8,834 bases of DNA from an uncultured bacterium (GCA_903872555.1 CAIQLE010000391.1:1-8834), one strand, 5' to 3'. Positions 1-5,759 are shown, counted from the first letter of the stretch. The notes: generated by a model from the sequence alone, not told the origin. Translations and numbers: made by a program.

Positions 1-141
1 CCCTTAGCAGCATCGGCAAATCCGGCCAATAACACTGGCCAGCCTGAGCCAGAAGCTGCAATTCATCAGCCAGAAACACCTGCTGAAGCTGCACCAGCAG
101 CGGCTGCACCCGCTCCGGCCAGCCCCGTGCCTGCAGCTTAA
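1..141 (+). CDS. C-terminal end of an unidentified Ala/Pro-rich protein (5' truncated)
   Basis: An open frame runs from the first base to a TAA at 139-141 and encodes the last 46 residues of a protein that begins outside the window. The visible part is low-complexity, dominated by Ala, Pro, Glu and Gln, and ends in an Ala/Pro-rich stretch, so it is probably a disordered tail. No domain can be recognised. In many flagellar clusters the gene before fliS is fliD (filament cap) or another filament gene, but FliD does not normally end in such a tail, so I do not assign it. The 89-base gap to fliS holds a sigma-28-like promoter, so fliS need not depend on transcription from this gene. That the frame is coding is inferred from its openness, its composition and the flagellar setting. 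Confidence 0.6.
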   Translation, partial: PLAASANPANNTGQPEPEAAIHQPETPAEAAPAAAAPAPASPVPAA

Positions 142-148
142 TTTAAAA

Positions 149-179
149 AGCGGGAGGCGGCCCGCTCAAGCTTCCCGCT
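149..179 (+). repeat. Competing GC-rich inverted repeats between the upstream gene and fliS
   Basis: AGCGGGA at 149-155 is the exact reverse complement of TCCCGCT at 173-179 (7-bp stem, 17-base loop). AGCGGG at 149-154 can instead pair with CCCGCT at 161-166 (6-bp stem, 6-base loop). The two hairpins share the 5' arm and exclude each other. Neither is followed by a T run, so this is not a standard intrinsic terminator. It could mark the 3' end of the upstream transcript or act as an attenuator. The 3' arm lies inside the candidate sigma-28 promoter of fliS. Confidence 0.5.
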
Positions 180-192
180 GAACTGCCGATAC
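166..192 (+). promoter_or_regulatory. Candidate sigma-28 (FliA) promoter for fliS
   Basis: TCAAGCTT (166-173), then 11 bases, then GCCGATAC (185-192). The enterobacterial FliA consensus is TAAAGTTT-N11-GCCGATAA. The -35 box matches at 6 of 8 positions and the -10 box at 7 of 8, with exactly the consensus spacing. Transcription would start near 200, giving a leader of about 30 bases that contains the fliS ribosome site AGGAG at 217-221. Late flagellar genes for filament chaperones are commonly FliA-dependent, which fits. Position and match are seen; use by sigma-28 is inferred. Confidence 0.65.
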
Positions 193-230
193 ATGGTCTG
201 ACGCAATGATTCAGTCAGGAGCGATAGACC

Positions 231-650
231 ATGAATATGAGAGAACGTGCACTTGCCAGCTACGGCGACGTTAAAGTAACCACCGGCGTATCCGGTGCCG
301 ACAATGTACAGCTGATTCAAATGCTGTTTGACGGCCTGATCGAAAGCCTCGCGACCGCCAAAGGTCAGATCGAGCGCGGCATGATCATGGAAAAATCCAA
401 GAGCCTGGCTCGCGCCGGCCGTATCGTGGTGGGCCTGCAAGGCGCACTCGATTTCGACAAAGGCGGCGAAATCGCCCGCAATCTGAACGATCTTTACAGC
501 TACATCACCCGTCGCCTGTTCCATGTGAACGCGCACAACGATCTTCAGGCATTGCAGGAAATTCACAATCTGATGAGCGAAATCCGTGGCGCGTGGCAGA
601 TGGTGCCTAGCCTGGTGCCGGCCACTGGCCGCAGTTACGCCCTGAATTAA
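231..650 (+). CDS. fliS: FliS, flagellin export chaperone
   Basis: FliS is a small helical cytoplasmic chaperone that binds the C-terminal disordered region of flagellin. It prevents premature polymerisation and helps deliver flagellin to the export gate. The product is 139 residues, normal for the family. It shows the expected all-helical pattern and the family signature around residues 88-104 (a Tyr-Ser-Tyr-Ile run, then Arg-Arg-Leu, Asn-Ala and Asn-Asp). An early Gln-Leu-Ile-Gln-Met-Leu-Phe-Asp-Gly segment also matches the first FliS helix. The ATG at 231 is preceded by AGGAG at 217-221, a spacing of 9 bases; an in-frame ATG two codons later at 237 is a minor alternative. The gene stands alone between the candidate sigma-28 promoter and a strong terminator, so it is probably the last gene of a filament-type transcription unit. 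No fliT follows it here. Confidence 0.95.
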   Translation: MNMRERALASYGDVKVTTGVSGADNVQLIQMLFDGLIESLATAKGQIERGMIMEKSKSLARAGRIVVGLQGALDFDKGGEIARNLNDLYSYITRRLFHVNAHNDLQALQEIHNLMSEIRGAWQMVPSLVPATGRSYALN

Positions 651-684
651 GCCTCAGTTCAACGCTACGCATTTCATCATCTCC

Positions 685-724
685 ACGTATCCTCCTGTCG
701 AAAGGCAGCAGGATACGTTTTTTT
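685..724 (+). terminator. Rho-independent terminator after fliS
   Basis: ACGTATCCT at 685-693 pairs perfectly with AGGATACGT at 710-718. The stem continues inward as CTG/CAG after one mismatch, leaving a small loop. A run of seven T residues at 718-724 follows the stem directly. It lies 34 bases after the fliS stop and separates fliS from the fliK operon, so fliK must have its own promoter between here and 864. Confidence 0.9.
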
Positions 725-758
725 ATACCTGTTTCAGCCGAAAACAAGTGCTTGAGCA

Positions 759-787
759 TAGAATAAATTACTTTAAAGCAATATAAT
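759..787 (+). promoter_or_regulatory. Possible sigma-70-type promoter for the fliK operon (good -10, poor -35)
   Basis: A perfect TATAAT lies at 782-787. The hexamer 17 bases upstream (TAGAAT, 759-764) is a poor -35. A TTGAGC at 752-757 looks better, but its 24-base spacing is too long. A strong -10 with a weak -35 is what an activator-dependent flagellar class II promoter (FlhDC type) would show, but I cannot identify an activator site with confidence. This is an alternative or addition to the sigma-54-like element at 818-833. The surrounding AT-rich stretch makes a chance TATAAT quite possible. Confidence 0.3.
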
Positions 788-801
788 TCAGGCTTCACGG
801 A

Positions 802-820
802 TCAGGTCTTGGTGACCTGA
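802..820 (+). repeat. Perfect 7-bp dyad upstream of fliK
   Basis: TCAGGTC (802-808), five bases, then its exact reverse complement GACCTGA (814-820). The last three bases coincide with the start of the candidate sigma-54 -24 box at 818. As DNA it is the size of an operator for a dimeric regulator. As RNA, if transcription began near 794 from the TATAAT, it would form a hairpin in the leader. A five-T run follows at 826-830, but five bases separate it from the stem, so termination there would be weak at best. Function unknown. Confidence 0.45.
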
Positions 821-833
821 CACGGTTTTTGCA
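818..833 (+). promoter_or_regulatory. Candidate sigma-54 (RpoN) -24/-12 promoter for the fliK operon
   Basis: TGACACG-GTTT-TTGCA at 818-833 matches the sigma-54 consensus TGGCACG-N4-TTGCW at every fixed position and in spacing except one: the second G of the -24 GG dinucleotide is A. That dinucleotide is normally highly conserved, so the site may be weak or fortuitous. Transcription would begin about 12 bases after the GC, near 844, placing fliK's ATG about 20 bases into the message. Sigma-54 control of flagellar operons is well known in bacteria with FleQ/FlrA-type master regulators. Whether this organism uses it cannot be told from the window. Confidence 0.45.
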
Positions 834-863
834 TTAGGACAGGTAATCCTTGTTCAAACTGGA

Positions 864-2375
864 ATGCAAAGCTCGATGACTTCTGTACTCAACTCGACAA
901 CTCACGCCGCTCAGCAAGCAAAAAAGGCTGATAAATCAAGCCCTTCTGCGAAACATGGCTTGCATGCCCCTGCTGCTGCCGGCGAATTCGCCTCACTCTT
1001 TGGCGCCATGGCTGGCATCGACGGGGGGCAAGAACTTGCCACCCCGGCAGTGCCGGATGGCAAGGCTTCACCCCCTCTATCCGGGCTGGCCTCCGAAGTA
1101 CTGGGACCCACCGTCCACATTATTACGACCAAGACTCCCGCCACCAGTGACGATAGCCTGCTCGCCTTCGCCCGCGCCCAGGGCATGGATGAAAACGCAC
1201 TGGCCATGATTTTTGGCCGTAGTGCTCCGGCACCGGCTGCTGCCAACACAAGCGAGGTACTCAGCAGCAGCACGGGCATCAGCGGTCTGACCGCACTGAA
1301 TGCGGGGCAGCTGAAAGATGCTGCAGGACTAGCATCGGCCTTGTCCGGCGCGACAGCCGCCAAAACAACGACGCCAGCAGGTACTCAGTCAGTCAACCGG
1401 CTTGATCTCGGCCCGGAAGCCAGCATGCAATGGACCGTAGGACAAGCAGACGCACAGGCCACAAGCAAAGAAGCACCCCAGCTGATGTTTGGTCTGAACG
1501 GTACCCGGGCTGCCTTGCCTGGGGCGACACAAGAGGTGGCAGCACCTGTCGAAGAAGCGACTCATCCGGAAGCCGCCAATCAGAACCTGGCGGCCAGCCT
1601 GATACTGGGCGCCTCGGAAGCCAGCCAGTTTGCCAAGCGCCTGCAAATGAAGCAGACAACTCAGCGCACAGAGAAATTCGCCCAGGTCTTTACGCAGTCG
1701 GAACGAAGCGCTCAGACTGAACCTGAACTGATTTCTGCCGGCGCACCACTGGCCGAAGTACAAAGCGAGATCGCTACACTGGATACAGGCCTGAGTGCCG
1801 CCGACACTCAGCTCATCATGCAGCACAAGGCCTCGGAAGACAGCACAACTGGTCAGACCAATGCATCAGCCAACAGTGGCGCCAGCGCCGACGCTGCCCC
1901 TACCAGCCACGCCGACCTGAATCTGCGGGCCGAACAATACGAAAAACTGTCCCAGCGCATGGGCGAAGCTCTGGGCCAGCGTCTGGCAGCGCAGATCGCC
2001 AAGGGCGACTGGAAAGTCGAACTGGCGCTGAAGCCGCATGATCTGGGCTCGATTGATATCCAGCTCAGCATGAAACAGGGTTCGCTGGAGGCCAGCTTCA
2101 ATGCCAGCCAGTCCCAGACACGCGATCTGATTATTGATGGTCTGCCCAAGTTGAAAGAGGTATTGGCACAACTAGGCATGGAAGTTGCTTCGATGAATGT
2201 CAACGTAAGGCAGAATGGCCAAAACGGCGGAAATCCGACACCCGGGCGTCAATCATCATCCGGAACGGCAAGCGTTGCTGCAAAGAGCGGCGCTGGTGAA
2301 ATTTCCACCACGGCTACCCTGCCCACGGGCCGGACAACCGGTACGAGCACCGATGGCCTGGATGTCCTGGTCTGA
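864..2375 (+). CDS. fliK: FliK, hook-length control protein
   Basis: FliK is a secreted molecular ruler. Its long disordered N-terminal part measures the growing hook, and its C-terminal domain contacts the cytoplasmic domain of FlhB to switch export from rod/hook to filament substrates. The product is 503 residues. Residues 1 to about 345 are rich in Ala, Ser, Thr and Gln with no folded-domain signature, as expected. Residues about 350-450 carry the conserved hook-length domain: a Trp-Lys-Val-Glu-Leu-Ala-Leu stretch at 383, then Lys-Pro-His-Asp-Leu-Gly, a Leu-Glu-Ala-Ser-Phe strand, and a Leu-Pro-Lys-Leu-Lys-Glu-Val-Leu helix. A disordered Gly/Ser/Thr tail of about 55 residues follows. The first ATG (864) has no good ribosome site; the ATG at 876 (residue 5) has GGAA at 861-864, 11 bases upstream, so the true start may be four codons later. 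It is the first gene after the terminator and heads the fliK-flhB operon. Confidence 0.93.
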   Translation: MQSSMTSVLNSTTHAAQQAKKADKSSPSAKHGLHAPAAAGEFASLFGAMAGIDGGQELATPAVPDGKASPPLSGLASEVLGPTVHIITTKTPATSDDSLLAFARAQGMDENALAMIFGRSAPAPAAANTSEVLSSSTGISGLTALNAGQLKDAAGLASALSGATAAKTTTPAGTQSVNRLDLGPEASMQWTVGQADAQATSKEAPQLMFGLNGTRAALPGATQEVAAPVEEATHPEAANQNLAASLILGASEASQFAKRLQMKQTTQRTEKFAQVFTQSERSAQTEPELISAGAPLAEVQSEIATLDTGLSAADTQLIMQHKASEDSTTGQTNASANSGASADAAPTSHADLNLRAEQYEKLSQRMGEALGQRLAAQIAKGDWKVELALKPHDLGSIDIQLSMKQGSLEASFNASQSQTRDLIIDGLPKLKEVLAQLGMEVASMNVNVRQNGQNGGNPTPGRQSSSGTASVAAKSGAGEISTTATLPTGRTTGTSTDGLDVLV

Positions 2376-2403
2376 ATTGAATACTGAAATTCTCTTGATA
2401 GTT

Positions 2404-2408
2404 GGAGG
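2404..2408 (+). promoter_or_regulatory. Ribosome binding site that fixes the fliL start
   Basis: GGAGG at 2404-2408 lies five bases before the ATG at 2414. The open frame can be extended to a TTG at 2402, but that would put the ribosome site inside the coding region, so the ATG at 2414 is the start. Confidence 0.85.
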
Positions 2409-2413
2409 ATGTA

Positions 2414-3151
2414 ATGGCTGAAGAAGCTGCAGCACCAGAAGAACAAGTCGAAGGCGAACCGAAGAAAAAAGGTCCGCTGATCAAGATCATCGTCATGGTG
2501 GTTGCCGTGCTGTTCCTGATCGGCGCCTCGGTTGGCGGTACCTTGCTTGCGACGGGATTTTTCTCGAAAAAAGAAAAAGCCAAGGAAGCGGTTGACGCAC
2601 AACTCGACAAGCTCGAGGGCGAACAAGGTGGTGATGCTCACGGTGGCGGCGACGCACACGGTGATGCACATGCTGATCCTCACGCCGCGCCTGCCGATCC
2701 ACATGCCGCTCCACCCGCTGACGCGCATGGCGCACCGGCTGACAGTCATGGCAAAAAAGATGACGGTCACGGTAAGCCAGGTGCGGAGCCTCCATCGAAA
2801 GAACTGGTCACGCCAGAAGCGGACAACCAGCGCTGGAAGTTCAATTACTATGCACTGGAAAAGCCTCTGCTCTCCAACGTCGCCGGTTCGCGTAAAGTAA
2901 TGCAGGTCACACTGACCATCATGACCCACTATGATGACCGCGTGATCAAGAACGTGAAGACACATGAACTCGCTCTGCGCGCTGGCATACTCGATGTGAT
3001 GCGTCAAAAAACTGAAGCTGATCTGCGTGAAGCAGACTTCCGCAAGCAGCTGGCCGAAGAAATCCGGCTGACCATTAACTCATTGCTGGAAAAGTACGAA
3101 GGTTTCGGAGGCATCGAAGAAGTGATGTTCACCGAATTCGTCGTCCAATAA
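2414..3151 (+). CDS. fliL: FliL, flagellar basal-body/stator-associated protein with a His-rich linker
   Basis: FliL is a single-pass inner-membrane protein with a periplasmic domain related to stomatin/SPFH folds. It encircles or supports the MotA/MotB stator and affects motor torque. The product is 245 residues, longer than the roughly 150-180 residues common in the family. Residues 1-21 are an acidic then Lys-rich cytoplasmic end, about 22-48 a hydrophobic membrane helix, and about 137-245 the FliL domain, ending in the typical Phe-Val-Val-Gln. The extra length is a periplasmic linker (about 51-136) dominated by eight Asp-x-His units at 74-119, mixed with Ala, Pro and Gly. The gap from fliK is 38 bases with a strong ribosome site, and fliM follows after 31 bases. 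A Pro/Ala-rich linker is unremarkable; the regular His spacing is unusual to my knowledge. Confidence 0.93.
   Translation: MAEEAAAPEEQVEGEPKKKGPLIKIIVMVVAVLFLIGASVGGTLLATGFFSKKEKAKEAVDAQLDKLEGEQGGDAHGGGDAHGDAHADPHAAPADPHAAPPADAHGAPADSHGKKDDGHGKPGAEPPSKELVTPEADNQRWKFNYYALEKPLLSNVAGSRKVMQVTLTIMTHYDDRVIKNVKTHELALRAGILDVMRQKTEADLREADFRKQLAEEIRLTINSLLEKYEGFGGIEEVMFTEFVVQ
2633..2770 (+). repeat. Asp-x-His repeat region within fliL
   Basis: Eight tripeptides of the form D-x-H occur at FliL residues 74-119: DAH, DAH, DAH, DPH, DPH, DAH, DSH and DGH, separated by one to five residues rich in Ala, Pro and Gly. Codon use varies between units (gct, gca, cca and cct; cac and cat), so this is not a recent exact DNA duplication. 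The protein pattern seems to be kept while the DNA has drifted. The segment lies on the periplasmic side just after the membrane helix. Confidence 0.85.
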
Positions 3152-3182
3152 AGCCTAGCACCTCTTACGGACTATAGAAGCC

Positions 3183-4229
3183 ATGGCTGATACAAGCAAC
3201 CTGCTGTCACCGGAAGAACTCGATGCCCTCGCACAGGGTATCGACGACGGCACCATTGCAGTTGACACCGGCTTCAATCTGACGACGCGTGTCAAAAAAC
3301 ACGACCTCGCCAGCGAAGACAGTACTCTGGGCGTCAACACTTCCTCCATCGAGATGATCAACGAGCGCTTTGTGCGTTTGTTCCGTCTCGGTTTGATGGA
3401 AGTGCTGCGCACCAGTCCACGTATCAATCCATCGCGCGCCCAGATCGTGCGCTTTGGTGATTACCTGAAAGGCCTGCGTCCGCCACTGGCCGTCAACACC
3501 ATACGTATCAATCCCCTGCGTGGATTTTCTCTGGTGACGATAGAACCGACGCTGGTGTTTTCAGCACTGGATAATTTTTTTGGCGGCTCAGGCAGCGGCA
3601 TGCCGGGCTCGCCACGTCGTCGCGCAACCGATAAAGACGGTGAACCGCTGCCAGCCAACTGGCTGCCACCGACCCGTATGTTTACGCCGACGGAATCACG
3701 CATCACCAAGATCATTCTGGATGTGTTTTTCCGTTCACTGAAAGAAGCCTGGGCTCCCCTGATGTCCGTGGATTTCGATCACGTAGGCTCAGAAATCAAT
3801 CCGCAGTTTGCACAGATCGCTGACGAAAATGATCTGGTGATCATGTCGCGCTTTGAAACCGAAAGCGCCGGCGGCGTCAAAGGTTTCGTTGATCTGGTCT
3901 ATCCATATGCATCGCTGAAGCCGCTGCGTGATCTGCTGCGCAATCGCGTGCAGGCCGATGGCAGCGAAGAATCCGACATGAAATGGCGGAATGAGCTGAC
4001 AATGGCAGCCGGTGACGCACAACTGGAATTACAAGTCCTGTTGGGCACCGTCACTGACCAGTACGCACGCGTCGGTCAGTTACGTGAAGGCGATTTGTTA
4101 TTTTTTAATAAACCGGAGCTGGCGACCATGCTGATTGGTGGACTGCCCGCTTTTGAATGTCAGGTCGGCATGTCCGGCCCGCACGTCGCCGTACGCATAG
4201 AAAAAGCCACGAGCCCGGAAACGCTCTAA
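3183..4229 (+). CDS. fliM: FliM, flagellar motor switch protein
   Basis: FliM forms the middle ring of the cytoplasmic C-ring. It binds phospho-CheY at its N-terminus, FliG through its middle domain and FliN through its C-terminus, and so sets rotation direction. The product is 348 residues. The N-terminal Leu-Ser-Pro-Glu-Glu-Leu-Asp-Ala-Leu at 8-16 matches the CheY-binding segment. The middle CheC-like domain includes the Pro-Leu-Arg-Gly stretch and the Gly-Gly-Ser-Gly (GGxG) motif at 134-137. The SpoA domain spans roughly 281-340. Compared with E. coli FliM as I recall it, about 19 extra residues (within 138-165, Pro/Arg-rich) sit between the GGxG motif and the next helix. The ribosome site before 3183 is weak. 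The gene lies between fliL (31-base gap) and fliN (16-base gap), the usual order. Confidence 0.96.
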   Translation: MADTSNLLSPEELDALAQGIDDGTIAVDTGFNLTTRVKKHDLASEDSTLGVNTSSIEMINERFVRLFRLGLMEVLRTSPRINPSRAQIVRFGDYLKGLRPPLAVNTIRINPLRGFSLVTIEPTLVFSALDNFFGGSGSGMPGSPRRRATDKDGEPLPANWLPPTRMFTPTESRITKIILDVFFRSLKEAWAPLMSVDFDHVGSEINPQFAQIADENDLVIMSRFETESAGGVKGFVDLVYPYASLKPLRDLLRNRVQADGSEESDMKWRNELTMAAGDAQLELQVLLGTVTDQYARVGQLREGDLLFFNKPELATMLIGGLPAFECQVGMSGPHVAVRIEKATSPETL

Positions 4230-4245
4230 CGAACAAGGAAGCATC

Positions 4246-4572
4246 ATGAGTGACATGACTGAACAAGATAACGATTCTGTCGTCGCCGAGACGACAGCGG
4301 AAATGCCGAATCACCATATCAATCCTGAGGTGTTGCAAAACATTTCGGTGGCGATCAAGGTCGAGGTAGGCCGCACCAAGATGAAGATCCGCGATCTGCT
4401 GCGCCTGACGCAAGGCAGCGTCGTGGAACTCGAGCGTATCGCCGGTGAACCGCTCGATCTGCTGGTGAATGATACCGTGGTCGCCCAGGGTGAAATCGTA
4501 CTGGTGAATGACCGTTACGGTATACGCCTGACCCGCGTGGTTCCGGCCAGCGACCGCATGAAAAATCTGTAA
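4246..4572 (+). CDS. fliN: FliN, flagellar motor switch protein
   Basis: FliN builds the bottom of the C-ring with the FliM C-terminus and also docks the FliH/FliI export ATPase complex. The product is 108 residues. An acidic variable N-terminus of about 25 residues precedes a complete SpoA domain (about 30-103) with the family pattern Val-Glu-Val-Gly-Arg-Thr near residue 40, then Leu-Leu-Arg-Leu-Thr-Gln-Gly-Ser-Val-Val-Glu-Leu, Asn-Asp near the middle, and an Asn-Asp-Arg-Tyr-Gly-Ile-Arg-Leu segment near the end. AAGGAAG at 4235-4241 is a good ribosome site for the ATG. The short acidic N-terminus marks it as FliN and not the longer FliY form with an added phosphatase domain. Confidence 0.96.
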   Translation: MSDMTEQDNDSVVAETTAEMPNHHINPEVLQNISVAIKVEVGRTKMKIRDLLRLTQGSVVELERIAGEPLDLLVNDTVVAQGEIVLVNDRYGIRLTRVVPASDRMKNL

Positions 4573-4597
4573 ACCCTAGACTTAGAAAGCTTATCGC

Positions 4598-4975
4598 ATG
4601 CATGCTACCGACTGGTTGTCCTTCGCCTTCAGCTTCGCGATCGTTCTCGCCCTGCTTGGCGTGCTGCTGTATGCCATGAAACGGCTGCAGAACGGCAATC
4701 TGCTCGGCTTGCCGCAGCGACGCATGCGCATTATCGAAAGCCTGTCGGTTGCACCGCGCCAGAAAATTATGCTGGTGCGAGTAAAGGAAGAAGATATTCT
4801 GATCGGCGTGACTGTACAGAGCATCAATCTGCTGGCCAGCTTTCCACTGACAGCAGAAGAACTGGCTGCTGACATCGCACCACAGACTGTTCACGCTCAG
4901 TCAGATGCTGTCAGCCCGCTGGCCAAACGCTTCGCTGACCTGATTAAGTCGGCGCAGAAGAAAGACAAGGCCTGA
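4598..4975 (+). CDS. fliO: FliO, export-gate assembly protein
   Basis: FliO is a small single-pass membrane protein that helps the FliP ring form before FliQ and FliR join; it is absent from some flagellated lineages. The product is 125 residues. A membrane helix at about 7-27 is followed by a basic stretch and a cytoplasmic domain with the FliO pattern (Arg-Met-Arg-Ile-Ile-Glu-Ser-Leu-Ser-Val-Ala-Pro-Arg-Gln-Lys, then Leu-Val-Arg-Val-Lys and Leu-Ile-Gly-Val-Thr). No cleavable signal peptide is evident. The start is the first ATG in the gap after fliN; its ribosome site is poor (AGAAAG at 4584-4589). The start codon sits inside the 10-base palindrome GCATGCATGC (4596-4605). The stop is two bases before fliP, suggesting translational coupling. 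Confidence 0.9.
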   Translation: MHATDWLSFAFSFAIVLALLGVLLYAMKRLQNGNLLGLPQRRMRIIESLSVAPRQKIMLVRVKEEDILIGVTVQSINLLASFPLTAEELAADIAPQTVHAQSDAVSPLAKRFADLIKSAQKKDKA

Positions 4976-4977
4976 TC

Positions 4978-5730
4978 ATGCCGCGCCGCCTGCTCATCGC
5001 CTTACTGTTGCTGTTGCCGCTGCTGATGCCTGTGTTTGCCTGGGCGCAGGGCATGCCCATCGTGACCGTTGCTACCGGCAAGGGTGGTGTACAAAACTAC
5101 AGCCTGACGCTGCAGCTGTTGGCATTGATGACAGTATTGACGCTGTTGCCGTCCATGCTGCTGATGATGACCTCGTTTGTGCGCGTCATTATCGTCTTCT
5201 CTATTCTTCGTCAGGCGCTCGGCACCGGACAGACGCCACCGAATCAGGTGCTGGCTGGTCTGGCGCTGTTCCTGACCCTGTTCATCATGCAGCCGGTGAT
5301 GACCGATGTGTACAACAATGCCATCCTGCCCTATATGAATCAGGGTATGGCCTTCGAAGATGCGCTGGCCGCTGCCGAAGCTCCCGTACGTGGTTTCATG
5401 CTGGCACAGACACGCGAAGAAGATATCTCCATGTTTATGGAAATCGCGCGCAATAAAACAGAACTCGAAGGACCGGAGTCGGTGCCCTTCACTACCCTAG
5501 TGCCGGCTTTCGTGACTTCGGAACTGAAGAGCGCCTTCACTATCGGCTTCCTGATTTACATACCCTTCGTTGTGATCGATCTGATCGTCGCCAGTGTCCT
5601 GATGTCCATGGGCATGATGATGCTCTCGCCAATGATGATCTCTATGCCCTTCAAGCTGATGTTATTTGTTCTGGTCGATGGCTGGAGCATGCTGATGGGT
5701 TCACTCGCATCCAGTTTCGCGATGCCCTGA
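4978..5730 (+). CDS. fliP: FliP, flagellar export gate protein
   Basis: Five FliP subunits, with FliQ and FliR, form the export-gate pore of the flagellar type III secretion apparatus. The product is 250 residues, close to the E. coli length. A signal peptide is clear: Arg-Arg, a Leu-rich core, and a likely cleavage after Ala-Trp-Ala near residue 23; cleaved signals are known for FliP. The signature segment Ser-Phe-Val-Arg-Val-Ile-Ile-Val-Phe-Ser, then Arg-Gln-Ala-Leu-Gly, Gln-Thr-Pro-Pro-Asn-Gln-Val-Leu and a membrane helix follows. The C-terminal Phe-Val-Thr-Ser-Glu-Leu-Lys-Ser-Ala-Phe region and the Met-rich last helices are also typical. AAGG at 4967-4970, inside fliO, is the ribosome site, so expression is probably coupled to fliO. 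Confidence 0.97.
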   Translation: MPRRLLIALLLLLPLLMPVFAWAQGMPIVTVATGKGGVQNYSLTLQLLALMTVLTLLPSMLLMMTSFVRVIIVFSILRQALGTGQTPPNQVLAGLALFLTLFIMQPVMTDVYNNAILPYMNQGMAFEDALAAAEAPVRGFMLAQTREEDISMFMEIARNKTELEGPESVPFTTLVPAFVTSELKSAFTIGFLIYIPFVVIDLIVASVLMSMGMMMLSPMMISMPFKLMLFVLVDGWSMLMGSLASSFAMP

Positions 5731-5759
5731 CCTGACAAAAAAAGATAAAGGACACCACC

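Noticed and set aside
138..566. A 142-codon minus-strand frame over fliS
   Set aside because: It is fully antisense to fliS, has no family resemblance, and is explained by codon bias of the real gene.
718..744. A sigma-28-like -10 box (GCCGAAAA at 737-744) upstream of fliK
   Set aside because: The -10 matches 7 of 8 bases, but the correctly spaced -35 position is the terminator's T run, which does not resemble TAAAGTTT.
802..830. The dyad plus T5 read as an intrinsic terminator
   Set aside because: Five bases separate the 7-bp stem from the short T run and the stem is not GC-rich enough. A real terminator lies just upstream at 685-724.
911..2203. Several long minus-strand frames across fliK (911-1363, 1389-1826, 1853-2203)
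   Set aside because: fliK has a biased Ala/Ser/Gln-rich composition that keeps antisense frames open. No ribosome sites or domains support them.
2249..3007. A 252-codon open frame on the minus strand across the end of fliK and most of fliL
   Set aside because: It is antisense to two confidently identified genes. Its Phe/Arg/His-rich product reflects the complementary strand of the fliL Lys/Asp/His codons, and it has no recognisable domain.
4596..4605. The palindrome GCATGCATGC at the fliO start as an operator
   Set aside because: It is inside an operon with no promoter signal nearby, and a 10-base alternating palindrome of this kind can arise by chance.
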